Origin: an uncultured Pelagibacteraceae bacterium
GTDB taxonomy: Bacteria > Pseudomonadota > Alphaproteobacteria > Pelagibacterales > Pelagibacteraceae
Assembly: GCA_902591535.1 (NCBI GenBank)
Contig: CACJBA010000001.1
Span: forward strand, 62,001-126,000
Direction of reading: 5' to 3'
Length of the DNA: 64,000 bases
Below, one piece after another: positions 18,132 through 25,236 of this stretch (positions within the stretch are counted from its first letter, which is position 1; every line of letters starts with the position of its first letter). A program made the position numbers and the translations under genes. The notes under the pieces are model-generated. The model was not told where the DNA came from and did no database searches. It saw only the letters and a list, made by a program, of their open reading frames with translations.

Positions 18132-18169
18132 CAAGTCTGGTTGTGCTGACTTGTAAATCAAGGGACAAC
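18132..18169 (+). ncRNA. Candidate pseudoknot regulatory RNA, copy 1
   Basis: A 38-nt element ends 10 bases before the DUF1800 start codon. Stem P1 pairs CAAGTC (18132-18137) with GACTTG (18148-18153) around a 10-nt loop TGGTTGTGCT. GTTGT in that loop (18140-18144) can pair with ACAAC (18165-18169), forming an H-type pseudoknot with an 11-nt linker TAAATCAAGGG. A purine-rich AAGGG sits between the stems, 15 bases before the ATG, so folding could affect translation. The second copy at 25118 differs only at one P1 pair, C-G here and A-U there. The ligand or signal is unknown. Confidence 0.6.
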
Positions 18170-18179
18170 ATACATTTTT

Positions 18180-19622
18180 ATGAAAAATTTTTATAGAAAA
18201 GTTGCTTTTGGTTTGAAACCTGATGAAAAAATTCCATCAGACCCATTGGTTTGGGCTACTTCGCAGATAACAGATAAAATTCCAGAGTTTTCATTTAAAG
18301 GTAAAATTTATTCTGAAGAAGAGTTAAGAAAGCATTATAGAGAGTATGTTTATCAAGACAGAAAAGTATTAAGAAAAAAGTTTAAAAAAGATAAAATGGG
18401 CTATAAAGCTGCTAAGAACTTATTAAAAGACAGTACAGGTCAAAAGTTCTGGAAAAATTTAGAAATAGCCATCAGACATAAAGAGGCAACTCAAGGAAAT
18501 CATCCTGTACTTGCAAAATTTTGGTACTTTTGGACAAATCATTTCACGATAAGTGATAAAGATTTTCTAGCAGATTATTCAACTGGTGGTTATCAAAGAG
18601 AGACAATTAGAGCTAATTTAAATAAATCGTTCGAGGAGCTAGCATATGAAGCAACTATAGCTTGGGCAATGATTCATCATTTAGATAATGCAGAAAATGT
18701 TGGCCCTAAATCTGAAGATGCAAGAGCTGAGTGGAGGAGAAGAAAAAAAAGACCAGCAACAATAAATGAAAATCATGCAAGAGAATTATTAGAGCTACAT
18801 ACTGTTTCACCTAATTCAGGATATACTCAAGAAAATATTACAGAGTTAGCTTTAATTATGACGGGTTGGGCACCGGATGACAAATACTGGAAAACAAAAC
18901 TCGAAACTGCAGATGTAAGATTTCAAAGCAAATATCACGAACCAGGAAAAAAAATATTTTGGGGAAAAGAGTTTCCCAAAGGAAAAAAAGGCCTACGAGC
19001 TGCAGTTAATTTTTTAGTAAATCATCCCTCTTGTAGAGAGTTTATTGCTTATAAACTTTGTAGATATTTGATTACAGATTATCCAACCAAAGAAATGACT
19101 GATCCAATTATAAAGGCATGGCAAAAGAGCGATGGTTTTTTACCTGAGGTGCATAAAGCAGCAATTGAAGTTGCTTTTAAATTTAATGACAAATATTCGA
19201 AATTTCAAAATCCAGAAAATTGGTGGCTGCAGATGAGCAGAATGACGGATGCAAAGTGGCCACCTAAAGATGAAAGATTTGATACATATAGACTCGGTGG
19301 GGGACCAGATCCTTATCAAGCAAAACCAAGTTGGTTCATGGAGGATATAGGTCATCATCCATATTTATCAAAGCAACCAAATGGTTATTCTGATTTAGCA
19401 GAAGACTGGATGTCACCAGAACTAATTATCAGAAGACTTATATATGCTAGACAAGGCTATATTAATTTAAAATCTGATAACAAAAACAATGAATTTTTCC
19501 AAAAGGTAGTGGATAAAAATTTTGATAATCCAGATAAAATAATGAAACTTTTAAATCAAAATGAGAAACCAATTGATAGACATATACTGTTATTTAACCT
19601 ACCGGAGGTATTTAGAGCATGA
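18180..19622 (+). CDS. DUF1800 family protein
   Basis: A 480-residue protein of the DUF1800 family, which usually pairs with DUF1501 proteins and has no agreed biochemical function. Family features include HPVLAKFWYFWTNHFTIS, NENHARELLELHTV, YTQENITELALIMTGW, and a region of W/H-rich segments before the C-terminus. No signal peptide is evident at the N-terminus. The start is the ATG directly after the pseudoknot element. It overlaps the DUF1501 gene by 4 bases (ATGA). It belongs to the first of two gene sets headed by the same RNA element. Confidence 0.85.
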   Translation: MKNFYRKVAFGLKPDEKIPSDPLVWATSQITDKIPEFSFKGKIYSEEELRKHYREYVYQDRKVLRKKFKKDKMGYKAAKNLLKDSTGQKFWKNLEIAIRHKEATQGNHPVLAKFWYFWTNHFTISDKDFLADYSTGGYQRETIRANLNKSFEELAYEATIAWAMIHHLDNAENVGPKSEDARAEWRRRKKRPATINENHARELLELHTVSPNSGYTQENITELALIMTGWAPDDKYWKTKLETADVRFQSKYHEPGKKIFWGKEFPKGKKGLRAAVNFLVNHPSCREFIAYKLCRYLITDYPTKEMTDPIIKAWQKSDGFLPEVHKAAIEVAFKFNDKYSKFQNPENWWLQMSRMTDAKWPPKDERFDTYRLGGGPDPYQAKPSWFMEDIGHHPYLSKQPNGYSDLAEDWMSPELIIRRLIYARQGYINLKSDNKNNEFFQKVVDKNFDNPDKIMKLLNQNEKPIDRHILLFNLPEVFRA

Positions 19623-20770
19623 AGATAACCAGAAGAAATTTTTTAAAAGGTTCTTTGGCGACTTTATTTTTAGCTGGATCGGGAATTCCCGTATATTCCT
19701 CTAATAAAGTTAAAAAAAACCTTGTTGTAATTATGCTTAGAGGTGGAATGGATGCCCTATGTGCTGTCCCTGTGATTGGTGATAAAAATTTTGAAAAGCG
19801 TAGAAAACAATTAATTTTAGATAATACTATAAAGTTAAATTCTGATTTTGCACTTCATCCAATTTTAGAAGGTTTTCATGAGCTATGGAAAGAAAAAAAA
19901 GGTGCCATTGTTCATGCAACAAACATTCCCTATACAGGCAGATCTCATTTTGATGGTCAAAATTTAATGGAGTCTGGAGGTAAAGTTCCCTATCAAGTCA
20001 AGACTGGATGGCTGGGCAGAGGAATGAAAATTGCTGGCCTAAAACAAGAGGGTTTAGCATTAGCTTTACCAATGCCATTAATTTTAAGAGGGGTTCCAAA
20101 AAATAACAATTATTTTCCAACGAAAGGTAAACTTCCTACAGATAAAGTCCTTGCTTTACTTAAAGATGTTTACAATGAAAAATCTGAAGATGAACTGATT
20201 GGTATGCTTGAGATAATAAAATCAAGACCTAAAGAGAGATCTTATGCAGCAGATGATTTATATTCTTTAGCAAATGAAGCGGGTACCTTAATGAAAGAAC
20301 CAGATGGACCAAGAGTAGCAGTTTTTGAAGTTGGAGGATTTGATACACATGCGGCGCAAGGAGGAGTTCATGGTACACATTCTGATTGTTTGAAAGATAT
20401 GGATCTTATATTTGCAACATTAAAGAAGAGACTTAAAGAAGAATTTGATAATACACTTATAGTTACTCTTACTGAGTTTGGTAGAACAATAAAACAAAAT
20501 AGCGGTTTGGGAACTGAGCATGGGTATGGCTCAGCTATATTTATGGGCGGAGGTCTTTTAAAGAAAAATCAAGTTTTTGCTGATTGGCCAGGCTTAAAGA
20601 AGAAAGAATTATTTGAGGGAAGAGATTTAAATTCTACAATTGATTCAAGATCAATCTATGCATCTGCTATGTCAACGGTATTTGATGTCGATTTTACAAG
20701 AATACAAAATGATGTTTTCTTCGGAGATCAATTACAAAACTATTCAGATAAATTATTTAAAACGATATGA
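19619..20770 (+). CDS. DUF1501 family protein with Tat signal
   Basis: A 383-residue protein beginning MKITRRNFLKGS, a twin-arginine export signal followed by a hydrophobic stretch, predicting folded export to the periplasm. The body matches DUF1501 (RGGMDALCAVPV, GGFDTHAAQGG and TLTEFGRTI), a family related to the alkaline phosphatase/sulfatase fold but without proven activity. It is translationally coupled to DUF1800. The ThrArgArg variant of the Tat motif is acceptable. A cofactor or metal-binding role is inferred only from Tat use and fold. Confidence 0.87.
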   Translation: MKITRRNFLKGSLATLFLAGSGIPVYSSNKVKKNLVVIMLRGGMDALCAVPVIGDKNFEKRRKQLILDNTIKLNSDFALHPILEGFHELWKEKKGAIVHATNIPYTGRSHFDGQNLMESGGKVPYQVKTGWLGRGMKIAGLKQEGLALALPMPLILRGVPKNNNYFPTKGKLPTDKVLALLKDVYNEKSEDELIGMLEIIKSRPKERSYAADDLYSLANEAGTLMKEPDGPRVAVFEVGGFDTHAAQGGVHGTHSDCLKDMDLIFATLKKRLKEEFDNTLIVTLTEFGRTIKQNSGLGTEHGYGSAIFMGGGLLKKNQVFADWPGLKKKELFEGRDLNSTIDSRSIYASAMSTVFDVDFTRIQNDVFFGDQLQNYSDKLFKTI

Positions 20771-20865
20771 TAGATACTCGTTTTAATTGAAATAAAATTT
20801 AAAACTAATCTTTTGCTCGTTTATTAAAGCTTTTTATTCGTCAAAATAAGATATAGGATTTAACC

Positions 20866-21040
20866 ATGAAAGGTTTAGCCAGGTGAAGCATTTGGCAGAA
20901 GATCTGCCACAACAATAGTAAAATTAATAATTGTTTTTTTTCTACTAATTTTTTTTACATCTAATTTAGAAGCAGCAAAGGAAGAAAAAGAAAAAGATTG
21001 TACTTATTGTAAGAAGTACGAAAAGTTAAAGGATTGGCCT
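20866..21040 (+). pseudogene. Disrupted N-terminus (signal anchor) of the following lysine-rich gene
   Basis: An ATG at 20866 has an excellent ribosome site (AGGA at 20855-20858, 7 bases away) but meets TGA after six codons (MKGLAR). If one base is skipped around 20881, the reading continues as GEAFGRRSATT, then a hydrophobic helix (IVKLIIVFFLLIFFTSN) and DCTYCKKYEKLKDWP, joining the frame of the next gene without a stop. No standard start exists in that frame before the TTG at 21041. This suggests a one-base insertion, a sequence error or, less likely, programmed +1 frameshifting. Confidence 0.6.
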
Positions 21041-21571
21041 TTGAGTGAAAGGCCAGAAGCGTTTATATACGAAGAAATTGTATACCCAGAGGGAATGTTT
21101 CATGAAAGCTTAATTAAAAGCAAACAAAAGCAAGGTGAAGCAGGTAGAAAAGTATATCAAAGATTTGTGAAAGGAAAAGGTGAGTTAAACAAATACCAAC
21201 ATCATATGATTAGAGACATGGCCTATTTCGAGGCTTTGTTTAATGAAATGCTTAATGACAAAAATGCAAGTGTTGAAACATTAGAGGGCATTAAAAAAGG
21301 CAGAGAAGCCATGAGGATGAGCTTAAATATTTCACCAAAAGCTAAATCATCAGAGGCAGTTCTTAAATTTTGGGCAACAGGTAAAATGCTTTATGCAGCA
21401 CATAAAAAAAATAAAAAGAAAAAGAAAAAGAAAGCAAAAAAATTAACTCCAGAAATAGCTGAGCGTGCTGCAGTATTAGCTAATCTGAAAAAACAAATTG
21501 CAACAGCAAAAGTAAATGCTCAAAGAGCTGCTACTATTACAGCTCAAGAAAAAATAGAGGAAGGAAATTAA
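21041..21571 (+). CDS. Lysine-rich hypothetical protein, probably membrane-anchored when intact
   Basis: I do not recognise the family. From the TTG at 21041 it has 176 residues, mostly helical and charged, with a long lysine run at about residues 125-133 and an Ala-rich C-terminus (ATAKVNAQRAATITAQEK). The TTG has no clear ribosome site, and coding sequence for a signal anchor and a CxxC segment lies in frame just upstream, so the annotated start is probably an artefact of the frameshift described at 20866. Five bases separate it from the Met-rich gene, suggesting one operon with DUF1800/DUF1501. Confidence 0.6.
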   Translation: MSERPEAFIYEEIVYPEGMFHESLIKSKQKQGEAGRKVYQRFVKGKGELNKYQHHMIRDMAYFEALFNEMLNDKNASVETLEGIKKGREAMRMSLNISPKAKSSEAVLKFWATGKMLYAAHKKNKKKKKKKAKKLTPEIAERAAVLANLKKQIATAKVNAQRAATITAQEKIEEGN

Positions 21572-21576
21572 TTACT

Positions 21577-24036
21577 TTGAAGATTATAATTAAAACTTTT
21601 TTAATATTTTTATTATTTCTAAACTTAACTGTTAAAGCAAATGATATAGCTGCTATGTCTGGAATTTCAGAAGCAGCAGGAAACTCAGCTCAAGCTGCAG
21701 CAGATCAATTAGCTGCAGATGCAGGTAAAGTTGCAGAAAATATTTCAGGCGCAACAGAAGCTTTAGGACAAGCAAAAAGTGATATAGGTAAAGCCTTGGA
21801 TGTATCCATTGCTCAGGCTGAAACTGCAATGCAATTTGCTACAGAAAGTTTAGCAAAAGGCGATATCACTTCTGCAGTACAGGCAATGTCATTAGTTGAA
21901 GGTGTTACTGATATGGCCTTAGGCGCTATTCCAGATCCTACAGCTTTGGATATGACTGGAATTGATTTTGCAAATGATTTTTCTCCAGAAGAGATGGCAG
22001 CCTTGTCTAGTATAGCTGGCCAAATGGGTGCTGGAAAAGTTGTATCGTTACAAAAAATGGCTGGGCAGATGAATGCTTTAGGTGCTGTTGGATTTGATGC
22101 TAAAGGAATGATGGGAACTTTAGATGCTCAAGGAATAGGTATGGGTTCTGCCATGGAAGGATTATCAAAATCAGGTTTAGTAGATATGGAGGCCATAACT
22201 GGTTCAGCTAATTTCGATATGGCAAATTTTAATCCAGGAAATTTTGCTTCTATGAATGTTGCAGAGATGGGAATGAATCCAGTAATGATGGCAGGAGCTT
22301 TGAATGCATTGCCAGTTGGTGCCGCAACTGCTGCTCTAGAAACGTTAGCAGCTAATCCTGATACGATGGGTCAAATGAGTCAATCTATGACTGGTGCAAT
22401 AGTAGCTACCATGAGTGCCAAAGGCATGGGTGAAGAAATGATGAAGAGCATGGAGACAAGTATTGGAATGGAAGGCATGACAGATATGGCTAAAGGTATG
22501 GGTGGTATAGAGGGAATGCAGGAAATTGGAAAAGCAATGCAAGAGATGGGAATGGATCAAATGGCTCAAACATTGCAAACAGCATTCGCCAATCCAGAAG
22601 TTGGAATTACCTCAGCTATGTCAGGAACAGTTGGAATGATAAGCCAAGCAATTTCAGGAAAAGCACCAAAAGAACAGAATGCCATTCAAAAAGGAATGGG
22701 GATGAAAGATTCTTTTGCAAACAATATGTCAGCGCCTGAAGCTATAGAGATGCCAGAAAATGTAAGTGAGTCTGGAATGATGATGGGTGCAATGATCATG
22801 GCCAAACCATCTTTAGCAGGAGGATTGCCTGGTGCAATGGCGCCCCCTGAAGGAATGACAGCTTTAGGTATGGGACAAGTTTTAGATCCTACTAATCCGT
22901 CAGGTGGTATGATGATGGGAGGAGTTATGGAAAACATGTCAAAAGCTGATATGGGTGAAGCAATGGCAAACATGACTGGAATGGAAGTTGGAGAAATGGA
23001 TAAATTAGGAATGGCTGATATGGCAATGCAAACAGGTTTAACTCCAGGAATGGTAGCAAGCATGGGTGCAGCAGGAATTGCAGGAATGGATGTATCGACA
23101 ATTATGTCAACTAACGTTGCTGGACTTGGCAGTAAAGCTATTAAAGGAGTTGCAGAAATGGCTAAGTCTGGAAATTTATCTGCTGGTCAAATGGGAGATA
23201 TGATGGAAGTTGGATTAGTCAACCAAGGAACAATGGCTGCTATGGGAGCTGAGGGAATGAAAGGATTAAGCGGCGCTATGGGAATGGAAGGTGGAGACAT
23301 GGGCCTTGCAGCGATGAGTGGTGGAATGGTTGGTATGGGAGAAATGAATTTAGATGCACAAATGAATCCAGAAATGGCAGCGAGTATGGGTTTAGTAGGA
23401 AGTCCTGAGGGTGCAAAATTAGGAGATATAATGGGTGGAGCACCTGAAGGGTTAGAAGGTGGTATGAAAGGTGGAATGAATTTAGGACAAGTCTCTGCTG
23501 CAATGGGAACAGGAGTTGACCCAGGAGCAGCAATTGGAAACGTAGCAGGTGCTGCAATGGCAGCTGATGGAGCAGGAGGATTAGCAGGTGCTGCAATGGG
23601 ATCAGCTATGGCTGCTCAAGGAGCAGCAGCGTCAGCTATGGGTTCTCATGCAATGGGAGCAGCAATGGGAATGGAAGGCATGGGCGAAGGTGCAATGGGT
23701 AAAGCCATGGGCGGCGCTATGCAAGAAGGAATGTCAGGAACAATGGGTGGCGCTATGGCAGGTGCAATGGCTGGAGGTCCAGCTGGCCCAGGCGATATGG
23801 GTCCAATGGGTGATATGGGTCCAATGGGCGGTCCAGATGGTGGTCCAATGGGTGATATGGGTCCAATGGGCGGCGACATGGGCGGCATGGGTGGTGCTAT
23901 GGGAGATATTGGTGGTGCTGTTGAAGGAGCAATGGGAGGTCCAGGTGCTCCGGGTGATCCAGGTCCAGGCCAACCAGGAGCTCCTCCTCCAGGTGACCCA
24001 GGTCCAAATCCAGGTGGTCCAGGAGATCCTAAGTAA
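21577..24036 (+). CDS. Exported methionine/glycine/alanine-rich low-complexity protein
   Basis: Not assignable to a family. It has 819 residues with a signal peptide (about 1-21, ending VKA). The mature part is dominated by Met, Gly and Ala: I count about 116 Met (about 14%) and see no Cys, Trp or Tyr. The centre has imperfect Met-Gly helical-type repeats, and the last 120 residues become GPM/GDM and Gly-Pro rich, almost collagen-like. The start is TTG with GAGGAAGG about 10 bases upstream. A structural or surface role, or metal binding through methionine, are guesses. It lies 14 bases before the glycoside hydrolase gene. Confidence 0.75.
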   Translation: MKIIIKTFLIFLLFLNLTVKANDIAAMSGISEAAGNSAQAAADQLAADAGKVAENISGATEALGQAKSDIGKALDVSIAQAETAMQFATESLAKGDITSAVQAMSLVEGVTDMALGAIPDPTALDMTGIDFANDFSPEEMAALSSIAGQMGAGKVVSLQKMAGQMNALGAVGFDAKGMMGTLDAQGIGMGSAMEGLSKSGLVDMEAITGSANFDMANFNPGNFASMNVAEMGMNPVMMAGALNALPVGAATAALETLAANPDTMGQMSQSMTGAIVATMSAKGMGEEMMKSMETSIGMEGMTDMAKGMGGIEGMQEIGKAMQEMGMDQMAQTLQTAFANPEVGITSAMSGTVGMISQAISGKAPKEQNAIQKGMGMKDSFANNMSAPEAIEMPENVSESGMMMGAMIMAKPSLAGGLPGAMAPPEGMTALGMGQVLDPTNPSGGMMMGGVMENMSKADMGEAMANMTGMEVGEMDKLGMADMAMQTGLTPGMVASMGAAGIAGMDVSTIMSTNVAGLGSKAIKGVAEMAKSGNLSAGQMGDMMEVGLVNQGTMAAMGAEGMKGLSGAMGMEGGDMGLAAMSGGMVGMGEMNLDAQMNPEMAASMGLVGSPEGAKLGDIMGGAPEGLEGGMKGGMNLGQVSAAMGTGVDPGAAIGNVAGAAMAADGAGGLAGAAMGSAMAAQGAAASAMGSHAMGAAMGMEGMGEGAMGKAMGGAMQEGMSGTMGGAMAGAMAGGPAGPGDMGPMGDMGPMGGPDGGPMGDMGPMGGDMGGMGGAMGDIGGAVEGAMGGPGAPGDPGPGQPGAPPPGDPGPNPGGPGDPK

Positions 24037-24050
24037 AAATAAAAATAAAA

Positions 24051-25061
24051 ATGTTTATTAGATTTATTTTATTCATTGTTTTTTTTAATCTGGTTTCAAA
24101 TTCATCTTTTGCAAACTCTAGATTTGGAGAGTTAACTGAAATGCGAGATAAAAAAATGAGAGGTAAAGATAATCAATGGGTTAGACCTCATCCAGGACCT
24201 TTTATATGGAACCACATTGAAAAAGAAAAAGGAAAGTTTACTTGGGAAGAGGCAGACAAATATGTTGTTTATGCTCAAGAACACAATCAAACAATTTTAG
24301 CTACTATCTGGCCTCACGCTAATTGGGAGCAAAAATCTTGTAAAAGAAAAAAAGCAAGAAGTCCCTTTGGAAAAAAATTTACCAAATATCTTAGCAAACC
24401 CTGTTCAATGGATGACTATAAAAACTTTCTTTTACAATTAGTTGATCGTTATGACGGAGATGGTTCAAATGATATGCCCGGCCTAACTAAACCAATTATA
24501 TACTGGGATATAATGAACGAGCCTGAGTTTAAAATGTTTTTCAAAGGAAGTGAGGAAGACTTTGTAGAAATATTTAATTTTTCATCTAAGGTAATTAAGG
24601 AAAAACAGCCAGATGCAGTCATTGTTATGGCTGGTGCTGCAGGAATGTTTCCAGAAAGTAAAAAATTTTGGAAGTCTGCTTTGCCAAAAATCAAAGATCA
24701 TTTTGATATCGCAAATATTCACCATATAAGTGGTCCTGATGGTCAGTGTGATAGAGAACTATGGGTGGATGAATTTGCTGCCTTATTAAAAAGTGTAGAT
24801 GTAAATAAACCTATTTGGTTAACTGAAGCTATGACTTGTGGTGCTCCTGTAAAAGCTTGGGTAAAAGCTTTTTTAAATGGAGCTGAGCTGATTATCGATG
24901 TTGGTGTAAATGCTCCAGGAAAAAAAATGAGCAAAAAAGGTAGAAAGAAATTAAATGAATTCATTGCTGAATATGATGGATTTACATCAATAAAAAGTAT
25001 TTCAAAAAAACAAGTAGAATTTACTTACAGCGATGGATCTAAAAAAATATTAGATTTTTAA
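24051..25061 (+). CDS. Secreted clan-A (GH5/10/39-like) glycoside hydrolase
   Basis: A 336-residue protein with a signal peptide (about 1-21) and a TIM-barrel layout. Retaining glycosidase residues fit clan GH-A: E157 in MNEPE as acid/base and E259 in WLTEA as nucleophile, about 100 residues apart. The N-terminal segment GPFIWNHIEKEKGKFTWEEADKYV resembles GH10/GH39/GH42 beginnings. The substrate is unknown, and xylan-, galactan- or fucose-type glycans cannot be distinguished. Secreted glycosidases are unusual for SAR11. It follows the Met-rich gene closely. Confidence 0.75.
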   Translation: MFIRFILFIVFFNLVSNSSFANSRFGELTEMRDKKMRGKDNQWVRPHPGPFIWNHIEKEKGKFTWEEADKYVVYAQEHNQTILATIWPHANWEQKSCKRKKARSPFGKKFTKYLSKPCSMDDYKNFLLQLVDRYDGDGSNDMPGLTKPIIYWDIMNEPEFKMFFKGSEEDFVEIFNFSSKVIKEKQPDAVIVMAGAAGMFPESKKFWKSALPKIKDHFDIANIHHISGPDGQCDRELWVDEFAALLKSVDVNKPIWLTEAMTCGAPVKAWVKAFLNGAELIIDVGVNAPGKKMSKKGRKKLNEFIAEYDGFTSIKSISKKQVEFTYSDGSKKILDF

Positions 25062-25117
25062 ATTACCATCAATTCTTACAATTGACATCACAATCACAAT
25101 AGTTAATATTAATTTTC

Positions 25118-25155
25118 AAAGTCTGGTTGTGCTGACTTTTAAATCAAGGGACAAC
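25118..25155 (+). ncRNA. Candidate pseudoknot regulatory RNA, copy 2
   Basis: Identical to the element at 18132 in 36 of 38 positions. P1 pairs AAAGTC (25118-25123) with GACTTT (25134-25139). The loop GTTGT (25126-25130) can pair with ACAAC (25151-25155). The loop (TGGTTGTGCT) and linker (TAAATCAAGGG) are unchanged. Both differences are in the outermost P1 pair and keep it paired. It lies 23 bases before a 15-codon mini-ORF and 81 bases before the serine hydrolase start. The competing CTTG/CAAG hairpin possible in copy 1 is weakened here, which favours the pseudoknot. Confidence 0.6.
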
Positions 25156-25178
25156 AAACGTTTTAAAAAATTTAAAAT

Positions 25179-25226
25179 ATGAAAAAATTGTTTGTTGTAA
25201 TTTCATTAATTTTTCTTCTAATATAA
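25179..25226 (+). CDS. 15-codon signal-peptide-like mini-ORF
   Basis: MKKLFVVISLIFLLI followed by TAA, ending 10 bases before the serine hydrolase start. It looks like the first part of a signal peptide with nothing after it. It could be a leader peptide linking the pseudoknot to downstream translation, or the stub of a deleted exported gene. No strong ribosome site is seen. Confidence 0.35.
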   Translation: MKKLFVVISLIFLLI

Positions 25227-25236
25227 AAAAAGGTAA

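Noticed and set aside
18150-18162. Alternative hairpin CTTG-taaat-CAAG inside pseudoknot copy 1
   Set aside because: It competes with P1 and is weakened in copy 2, where CTTT faces CAAG, whereas P1 and P2 are kept in both. It was not used as the main fold.
18132-18169. Assignment to SAM-II, SAM-V or preQ1-I riboswitch class
   Set aside because: The H-type fold and size are similar, but the loop and linker sequences do not match what I remember of those consensus sequences, and downstream genes are not methionine or queuosine genes.
20866-20886. prfB-like programmed +1 frameshift site at AGG TGA
   Set aside because: The CUU-UGA type slippery context and upstream Shine-Dalgarno spacing of prfB are missing, and re-pairing of the Arg tRNA after a slip would be poor. 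A mutation or sequence error is simpler.
23588-24061. Long open frames in other frames and antisense across the Met-rich gene
   Set aside because: They arise from the repetitive GGT/ATG/GCA codon pattern, show Gln/Trp or Pro/Ile runs, and have no supporting ribosome sites.
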